Part shown: positions 13,778 through 19,299 of the stretch, piece after piece
Position numbering within the stretch: position 1 is the first letter of the stretch
Layout: every line of letters starts with the position of its first letter
Assembly: GCA_964538615.1 (NCBI GenBank)
Contig: CAZIGK010000035.1
Location: 1 to 19,299 of the forward strand
DNA: 19,299 bases
Reading direction: 5' to 3'
DNA from: CAZIGK01 sp964538615
GTDB taxonomy: Bacteria; Pseudomonadota; Alphaproteobacteria; Rickettsiales; RI-342
Notes under the pieces: model-generated
Seen by the model: the letters and a program-made list of their open reading frames with translations, nothing else
The model's database searches: none
What the model was told of the DNA's origin: nothing
Translations under genes and position numbers: made by a program

Positions 13778-16759
13778 ATGGTGTTTCGCATAGAAATTCG
13801 CCCCAATTTGGATGTGATGCCCCATGAGCCACGGGGTGAGGCGTTGCGGCAACGTTTTACCGCCATGTCCGCATTACGCAGCATGGAACTATGGGATGTC
13901 TACACGCTGGATGGCCGCTTCGCCACAGAGGATGTACAGGCATTTGCGGAGGTATTGCGCAACCCGGTGACGCAAATCGCGCAGTGGCGAGATAGAGCCT
14001 TGTCCAACACAACTTGTGATGCAGACTGGGTAGTGGAACTGGGCTTTTTGCCGGGGGTGACCGATAATGTGGCAACCACCGCCAGAGACATGTGGCAGGA
14101 TATGACGGGTAAACCCTTGGGCGAAGGCGAAGGGATTTACAGCAGTCGCCTGTTGTTTCTGCAAGGACATCTGCAACAGCAGGACGTGCAGCAAATAGCG
14201 GAAACACTGGCGAACCCCCTTATCAACCGTATCCATATTCTATCCGGCGTACAATATCAGGCGCAGGGCGGGATGGCACTGATTGTACCAAAGGTGAAGC
14301 TACAGGCGCATGGAATCGCCACCGAGGTGACCTTGCCGGCCGAAGCTGCGGCGTTGGAAGAAATTGGAATCAAAGGCGTACCCAACGGAGATGGCACATT
14401 CCGGGGACCTTTGGGGTTGAGTCTGGATTACATGGTGGCGATTCGGGATTATTTTCAGCAGGAAGAGGGTCGAAACCCAACCGATATTGAACTGGAAATG
14501 CTGGCACAAAGCTGGTCAGAGCATTGCAAACACACGATTTTTGCCGCAGGCATTGACGACATAAAAGAGGGATTATTCAGGCATTATATTCGCCGTGCGA
14601 CCATAGAAATACGCGATGCACGCGGGAAGGATGATTTTTGCGTCTCGGTCTTCAAGGATAATTCCGGCGGAATATTGCTGAATGACCAGTATGTCATTAC
14701 CGACAAGGTGGAAACGCATAACAGCCCCTCTGCACTGGATCCCTTTGGCGGAGCCATTACCGGTATTGTGGGCGTGAACCGCGATACACTGGGATACGGC
14801 AAAGGCGCCAAACCTATTTTGAACCGGTATGGTTTTTGTTTTGCCGATCCACGGAAAGAGCAAACCTATTACCGCTCACCGGATAAGACCCGCCCGACCC
14901 TCTCTGCCCGCTATGTGATGGAAGGGGTGATTCATGGGGTGAATGTGGGCGGCAACTGTTCAGGTATTCCCACCCCGCAGGGCTTCGCCTATTTTGATGA
15001 CCGTTTTATTGGCAAACCATTGGTGTTTGTGGGAACGGTGGGGCTGATTCCCCGCATGTTGCAGGGTGAAGACAGCAGTGTGAAACAGGCAAAAGCCGGT
15101 GATTCTATTGTGATGCTGGGTGGACGCGTGGGTAAGGATGGAATTCATGGTGCCACCTTCTCTTCTGTCGCGCTGGATGAAGGCAGCCCCGCCACCGCCG
15201 TACAGATTGGTGACCCGATTACGCAAAAAAAATTCAGCGATGCCATATTGCGGGAAGCGCGTGCCCTGAACCTGTACCACGCCATTACGGACAATGGCGC
15301 GGGTGGGCTTTCCTCCTCTATCGGAGAAATGGGGCGGGATAGCAACGGATTTGAGGTGGAATTAGACCGGGTGCCACTGAAATACCCCGGCATGGAGCCT
15401 TGGGAAATATGGATCTCAGAATCGCAGGAACGAATGACACTGGCCATTGCGCCGGATAAGGTGGAGGCCTTCTTGCGACTCATGCATAAGCGTGGCTGCG
15501 AAGCCACGGTGATTGGCCGCTTTACGGACTCTGGCCGGGCGGTGATTCACTACCGTGGGCAGGTAATTATGGATATGTCCATGGATTTTCTGCATGAAGG
15601 ATTGCCAGAAAAACAGTTGCAGACACAAAAACCGCACATTCAGGTGCAAGAGCCTGTCCTGCCCCCGCCAGCGCAGCATGATACCACCTTGCTGGCCATG
15701 CTGGGACGGCTAAACCTGTGTGGCAAAGCGTTTATTGCCAACCAGTATGACCATGAGGTGCAGGCGACCTCTGTGTTGAAGCCTTTGCAGGGGAAAGGAC
15801 AGGTTTATGCGGAAGCTTCTGTCATTCGGCCACTGCTGAATGACTGGGTGGGTGCCGTCACCAGTCAGGGGTTAGTGCCTCGCTATAGCGATATTGATAC
15901 GTATGCCATGGCCGCCGCATCATTGGACATGGCCGTGCGCAACGCTATTGCGGTAGGGGTAAACCCGGATCGCATGGCATTGTGTGATAATTTCTGCTGG
16001 TGTGATTCCACCAACCCTGAGCGGCTATACCAACTAAAACAAGCGGTAAAGGCATGTTATGATGTGGCGGTTGCTTATGCCGCTCCCTATATTTCCGGCA
16101 AAGACAGCATGTTCAACGACTTTAAGGGCTATGACGCAGACGGAAGGCCAGTGATGATTTCCGCGCCGCCGACACTACTGGCCAGTGTGTTGGGAGTGAT
16201 GCCGGATGTGCGCAAAGCGACATCTCTGGATGCGAAAATGGCTGGGGATATCATTTATATTATTGGTGAAACCGCTGATGAACTGGGCGGCAGTGAATAT
16301 TATGCCCTGCATGACCAACTGGGAGCGAATGTACCGCAATGGAAGCAGCCAAAAGCGTTACTGGAGCGTTACAAAGCCTTGTATGCGGCGCAGCAGCGGG
16401 AGTTGGTGGCATCCGCGATGGCAGTGAATCTGGGCGGAATGGGGGTGGCACTGGCCAAAACCCTGATAGGTGGTATGCTGGGTGCGGAGATTGATTTGCG
16501 CGCCGCCCTGAAAACGGCAGATGTACAGGAAGATGCGACCCTGCTCTATGCAGAAACACTGGGGCGGTTTGTGGTGACGGTGGCGCCACAAAATGCGGAA
16601 GCCTTTGAAGCCCTGATGCAGCCGCATGGCGCTGTGGCCGTGGGTACCGTGACCAATAGTGGCACGCTGCGCGTGACAGGTCTGGCAGGCGATGTACTGA
16701 TACAGCAGTCAATAACCAGCCTGCACCGTGCGTATCATGCACCACTGGCAGATTATTAA
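13778..16759 (+). CDS. purL: Phosphoribosylformylglycinamidine synthase, fused PurSL subunit
   Basis: This is the ATP-dependent synthase of the fourth step of purine synthesis: FGAR plus ammonia gives FGAM. It has 993 residues. That is much longer than the small PurL (about 740) and shorter than the one-chain enzyme (about 1300). Residues 1 to about 170 hold two PurS-like segments, beginning FRIEIRPNLD and WVVELGFLPGV. The PurL part follows, with SWSEHCKHTIF, ETHNSPSALDPFGGA, and two AIR-synthase-like halves. There is no glutaminase domain; PurQ supplies that from the next gene. The upstream ATG 13766 overlaps the AAGGA sequence; ATG 13778 lies 11 bases after it and gives a PurS-like start. 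An eight-A run is at 15225-15232. The gap to purQ is 27 bases. Confidence 0.93.
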   Translation: MVFRIEIRPNLDVMPHEPRGEALRQRFTAMSALRSMELWDVYTLDGRFATEDVQAFAEVLRNPVTQIAQWRDRALSNTTCDADWVVELGFLPGVTDNVATTARDMWQDMTGKPLGEGEGIYSSRLLFLQGHLQQQDVQQIAETLANPLINRIHILSGVQYQAQGGMALIVPKVKLQAHGIATEVTLPAEAAALEEIGIKGVPNGDGTFRGPLGLSLDYMVAIRDYFQQEEGRNPTDIELEMLAQSWSEHCKHTIFAAGIDDIKEGLFRHYIRRATIEIRDARGKDDFCVSVFKDNSGGILLNDQYVITDKVETHNSPSALDPFGGAITGIVGVNRDTLGYGKGAKPILNRYGFCFADPRKEQTYYRSPDKTRPTLSARYVMEGVIHGVNVGGNCSGIPTPQGFAYFDDRFIGKPLVFVGTVGLIPRMLQGEDSSVKQAKAGDSIVMLGGRVGKDGIHGATFSSVALDEGSPATAVQIGDPITQKKFSDAILREARALNLYHAITDNGAGGLSSSIGEMGRDSNGFEVELDRVPLKYPGMEPWEIWISESQERMTLAIAPDKVEAFLRLMHKRGCEATVIGRFTDSGRAVIHYRGQVIMDMSMDFLHEGLPEKQLQTQKPHIQVQEPVLPPPAQHDTTLLAMLGRLNLCGKAFIANQYDHEVQATSVLKPLQGKGQVYAEASVIRPLLNDWVGAVTSQGLVPRYSDIDTYAMAAASLDMAVRNAIAVGVNPDRMALCDNFCWCDSTNPERLYQLKQAVKACYDVAVAYAAPYISGKDSMFNDFKGYDADGRPVMISAPPTLLASVLGVMPDVRKATSLDAKMAGDIIYIIGETADELGGSEYYALHDQLGANVPQWKQPKALLERYKALYAAQQRELVASAMAVNLGGMGVALAKTLIGGMLGAEIDLRAALKTADVQEDATLLYAETLGRFVVTVAPQNAEAFEALMQPHGAVAVGTVTNSGTLRVTGLAGDVLIQQSITSLHRAYHAPLADY

Positions 16760-16786
16760 GATGAACGGAAAGAGGAAACCTGTGAT

Positions 16787-17590
16787 ATGACGGTGAAATT
16801 ATTGGCGCTTTCCGGCTATGGGATCAACTGTGAGGAAGAAACCTTACAGGCATTTGCACATGTCGGCGCATCCGCAAATATGATACATATCAATGATTTG
16901 ATAGAAAATCCTAATATACTGGATGCATATCAGATTCTGGCATTTCCCGGTGGTTTTTCCTATGGGGATGATACGGGTTCCGGCAATGCGTTTGCCGCGA
17001 AAATACGCCACCGTCTGGGGGATGCGCTAACGCGCTTTGTGGCACGCGATACCCTGACACTGGGGATTTGTAATGGCTGCCAGATTTTAAGCCGTCTACA
17101 ACTGGTACCGGGGGCAGAAGCTGCCGCAGAAGGCCATGCCGTTGCATTGGAGCATAATGCCTCCGGTCGTTACCAGTGCCGCTGGGTGGATGTGGCGGTG
17201 CCGAAAAGTGCATCCCCCTGGCTGAAAGGCATTGAGCGGATGCATATTCCCGTAGCACATGGCGAGGGGAATTTTGTCATGCGTGAGGAAACCCTGCGCT
17301 TTGCACAGGATAACCATTTGATTGCCATGCGTTATGTAAAGCCAGATGGCAGTGCGGCAGCAGGAGAGTTTCCCTATAACCCCAATGGTGCGATGGATGA
17401 TATTGCCGGTATGCTGGATGTGAGTGGGCGTGTTTTGGCGCTGATGCCCCACCCGGAACGCGGTATGTTTTTCACCCAGCGGGATGACTGGCCCTTACTG
17501 AAAGAGCAATACCGGCGACGGGGTGAGCCTCTACCAGTGGAAGCGGATGGGATGGCGCTCTTCCGGAATGCAGTGGCCTATTTTGCGTAG
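16787..17590 (+). CDS. purQ: Phosphoribosylformylglycinamidine synthase, glutaminase subunit
   Basis: PurQ releases ammonia from glutamine and channels it to the PurSL subunit. The protein has 267 residues with a class I glutamine amidotransferase fold. The nucleophile is C95 in GICNGCQ, the catalytic pair is H222 and E224 in PHPER, and the oxyanion region is FPGGFSYGDDTGSG. It is about 40 residues longer than the usual bacterial PurQ, with a C-terminal extension through RRRGEPLPVEADG, which fits pairing with the larger PurSL. AAAGAGG about ten bases upstream supports the ATG. It is the second gene of a purL-purQ operon and converges on the NlpD-like gene. Confidence 0.94.
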   Translation: MTVKLLALSGYGINCEEETLQAFAHVGASANMIHINDLIENPNILDAYQILAFPGGFSYGDDTGSGNAFAAKIRHRLGDALTRFVARDTLTLGICNGCQILSRLQLVPGAEAAAEGHAVALEHNASGRYQCRWVDVAVPKSASPWLKGIERMHIPVAHGEGNFVMREETLRFAQDNHLIAMRYVKPDGSAAAGEFPYNPNGAMDDIAGMLDVSGRVLALMPHPERGMFFTQRDDWPLLKEQYRRRGEPLPVEADGMALFRNAVAYFA

Positions 17591-17600
17591 CATGGCACCA

Positions 17601-17625
17601 TGACACAGGCACGAACCTGTCGTCA
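17601..17625. terminator. Hairpin between convergent purQ and the NlpD-like gene
   Basis: TGACACAGG (17601-17609) pairs with CCTGT and GTCA (17616-17625) with one bulged C and a 6-base loop, ten bases after the purQ stop. A second small hairpin CGCAA/TTGCG is at 17631-17643. Neither is followed by a T run, so this may slow or end transcription only with help, or mark a 3' end. Confidence 0.35.
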
Positions 17626-17664
17626 GAATCCGCAAGGCTTGCGAAAATGCATAGGTAAGGGCTA

Positions 17665-18837
17665 TTAAAGCGCCGCTAATTCCGAGGCTTTGGGGGCGTC
17701 TTTCAGAATGGTCATGGGATCTACCGGTTTTTTACCTTTGCGTAAGCCAAAGTGCAGTTGTGGCTTATCCACATGTCCGCTTTGGCCGACCTGTCCAATG
17801 ATATCCCCCTGCAGGACTTTCGCCCCTTTTTCGACCCCGATATTCTGCATGTGTGCATAGGCGGAGAGATAGCCATCCGGATGTTTTAAGATGACCAGAT
17901 TGCCATAGCCTTTCAGCTCGTTACCAGAGTAGATGACATCCCCGGCGGAGATGGCTCGAACGGGGTCACCCAGACGGGCGGAGATATTCATGCCGTCATT
18001 ATACAAGCCACCGGATTTGGGACCAAAGCGGGAGATGACATCCCCCTCGACAGGCCAGATGAAGGGGCGTTTTTGCAGAGCCGCTTTAGGCAGGGACAGC
18101 TTGCTGGCATCCGCACTGGCAATTTGGACGGGTTCAATGGCTGGAGCTGCTGCCTGCATCACAGGTACAGCCGGTTCCGCATCGGTCAGGCTGGTGGCAG
18201 GCAAGCGCAGGGTTGTACCAGTTTTCAGACTATTGATATCGGTAATATGGTTGAGGGCAATCAGTTCATCCAGCGGCACGGCATAGGTGCGAGAGACACG
18301 ATAGAGAGTTTCCCCCGCTTGCAGCGTATGGGTTTTACCGGAATCCATACGCTCAGCTTGTGCGCTTTGCTGCACAACCTGCATGACCGGCTGCGGCTGC
18401 GCTTTGGGTTCTTGTGGTTCAGGTAGCGGCTGCAACTGGAGAGCTGCGTGCTGGCTGGTCGGTGCCTCAGCCGGAGTCGCGGCTGGCAAACTGGCTGGCA
18501 AATCCGCAGAGGCAATATCAGAGGCCTGCGATGGGGGGATATAGGCGTAAGAACGCTGTTCTTCCTGTGTTTCGGAGGCAGGCGCAGACAGAGGCGCCTG
18601 CGCGACTTCTACAGGAGCAATATCCTGACTGGAAACATCCATCACTGGGGCGGCTGGAGCCTCAACCGCAGCCATGGACATGGCGTTACCCGATGCGGGC
18701 GCAGCCATTTGCATGCCGGAACGACCGTAATAACGTTCACCAAACGAGGCCATATCCGCCGTTTGCTGCTGGGTGCAGGCAGATGCCAACACGCAGACAG
18801 CACTCGTCATCAGCTTAGTGAAAAGCTTGCGTTCCAT
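17665..18837 (-). CDS. NlpD-like lipoprotein with LysM and degenerate LytM (M23) domains
   Basis: This is a likely envelope protein that binds peptidoglycan and, by analogy with NlpD and DipM, activates cell-wall amidases at division. It has 390 residues. The lipoprotein signal ends VLASAC (C21). A long Ala/Pro/Gln-rich linker follows to about 165. One LysM domain (about 168-212: HTLQAGETLYRVSRTY to TTLRLPA) comes next, then a C-terminal LytM domain (about 260-380). The first two zinc ligands of active M23 peptidases (H and D of HxGxD) are replaced: the segment reads NDGMN. The later YAHMQ and LHFGL histidines remain. E. coli NlpD also lacks a full zinc site, so a non-catalytic regulator is the best reading. 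GAGG lies about ten bases before the ATG. Confidence 0.88.
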   Translation of the reverse strand: MERKLFTKLMTSAVCVLASACTQQQTADMASFGERYYGRSGMQMAAPASGNAMSMAAVEAPAAPVMDVSSQDIAPVEVAQAPLSAPASETQEEQRSYAYIPPSQASDIASADLPASLPAATPAEAPTSQHAALQLQPLPEPQEPKAQPQPVMQVVQQSAQAERMDSGKTHTLQAGETLYRVSRTYAVPLDELIALNHITDINSLKTGTTLRLPATSLTDAEPAVPVMQAAAPAIEPVQIASADASKLSLPKAALQKRPFIWPVEGDVISRFGPKSGGLYNDGMNISARLGDPVRAISAGDVIYSGNELKGYGNLVILKHPDGYLSAYAHMQNIGVEKGAKVLQGDIIGQVGQSGHVDKPQLHFGLRKGKKPVDPMTILKDAPKASELAAL

Positions 18838-19020
18838 GTCTTTCTAGCCTCTGTTTTTGTTTATATGACAAGAATGCGTCAAAATAGTTGATAGAAATTT
18901 AATAAAATGCGGTCGAATGGCGTTTTTCCTACAAAATATGGTGTGTGATGCAAATTTTATGGCTGGGATGGGCAAATATGGTGGCTGTCATGGGGCATGA
19001 GAACTGACCCAGAAAAGAAC
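18838..19020. other. AT-rich intergenic region upstream of the NlpD-like gene
   Basis: This stretch separates the 5' end of the NlpD-like gene from the right repeat array. It is AT-rich up to about 18960 and should hold the NlpD-like promoter, but I find no well-spaced pair: the TTGACG and TATAAA on the minus strand are only 11 bases apart. At 18997-19101 a 34-codon plus-strand frame starts in this region and runs into the repeat; it has no good ribosome site and is not called as a gene. Confidence 0.4.
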
Positions 19021-19299
19021 GGCGGCAAGGAGGCCGCCGCCTTTAGCGAACGCAGTGAGAGGCGCGAAGCCACGCCAACGGTTGTGTCAGGTGAGGGCTA
19101 GCAAGCCCGAACCAGCCCTGAGCCGCCCTCATTTGCGAGACAGGGGTCGAGCAAGGAGGGAATATAACAACCGAGCGGAGCCAAGGAAAAGTTTTGCAAG
19201 GGACAAGAAGTGAGGACAGCAGTCCGAACCCTTTAGCGAGTGCTAACGAGAGGCACGCAGTGCCGACGCGGAATGAGGCTAGTAAGCCGAATGGAGCCA
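19021..19299 (+). repeat. Tandem hairpin repeat array, right copy (116-base period)
   Basis: This is the inverted counterpart of the array at 1-140. GGAGCCA recurs at 19177 and 19293, 116 bases apart, the same period as on the left. Hairpins in order: GGCGGC/GCCGCC (19021-19038), GGGCT/AGCCC with loop AGCA (19095-19108), TGAG/CTCA (19119-19131), GAC/GTC (19139-19148), GGAC/GTCC with loop AGCA (19214-19225), TTAGC/GCTAA (19233-19246), GGCAC/GTGCC (19252-19264), GGCT/AGCC with loop AGTA (19277-19288). The first part, to about 19176, is a divergent unit closed by CGGTTGT (19079-19085) with ACAACCG (19167-19173). The array continues past the window edge. No open frame spans it and no mobile-element gene accompanies it. 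Confidence 0.9.

Noticed and set aside
18860..18882. Promoter TTGACG...TATAAA for the NlpD-like gene
   Set aside because: The two boxes are separated by only 11 bases on the minus strand, too close for a sigma70 promoter.
1..19299. Composite transposon or genomic island bounded by inverted repeats
   Set aside because: The inverted copies are tandem arrays with continuing units, not clean ends. The DNA between them is housekeeping genes of even composition with no transposase or integrase.

Overview
The window looks like a stretch of alphaproteobacterial chromosome, from a lineage I cannot name. The reasons are the argD-argF-hslO gene order, an Mfd with alphaproteobacterial-style N-terminal wording, an FabI-type enoyl reductase, a Rickettsia-type 17 kDa surface-antigen lipoprotein, and two ParB-type parS palindromes. 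Coding density is high and composition is even. There is no transposase, integrase, phage gene, tRNA, rRNA or CRISPR array. All family assignments are from reading the proteins; no database search was run.

Layout. Bases 1-140 hold a repeat array read on the minus strand. mfd (minus) fills 174-3668 and carries two parS palindromes inside its coding sequence. From 3848 to 11068 everything is on the plus strand: a small CJM1_0395-type putative metalloprotease, an ABC-2 permease, argD-argF-hslO as a tight operon, a glycine-zipper lipoprotein closed by a strong terminator, a SAM methyltransferase, and fabI. A short gene-poor segment (11069-11301) holds several perfect hairpins. Next come three minus-strand genes: a small exported protein, a diguanylate cyclase and a staphylococcal-nuclease-like protein. 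Divergent from these is a plus-strand purine pair, a fused PurSL and PurQ. An NlpD-like LysM/LytM lipoprotein (minus) follows, and the window ends in a second array of the same repeat family, in the opposite orientation (19021-19299).

How the genes fit together. ArgD and ArgF are consecutive steps of arginine synthesis, and HslO (Hsp33) is a redox chaperone commonly carried with them. PurSL and PurQ together form the FGAM synthase complex. Several products are predicted to be in the envelope: the 17 kDa-type lipoprotein, the small exported protein, the nuclease and the NlpD-like protein. Mfd couples transcription to repair.

Most unusual content. (1) The repeat arrays have a 116-base period at both ends of the window and consist of short hairpins. 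The stems differ between copies but stay paired, which points to selection on structure. (2) Two parS-like sites lie 432 bases apart inside mfd, suggesting that this locus is an origin-proximal ParB loading region. (3) FGAM synthase has a two-subunit PurSL + PurQ architecture rather than the separate PurS/PurQ/PurL usual in alphaproteobacteria.
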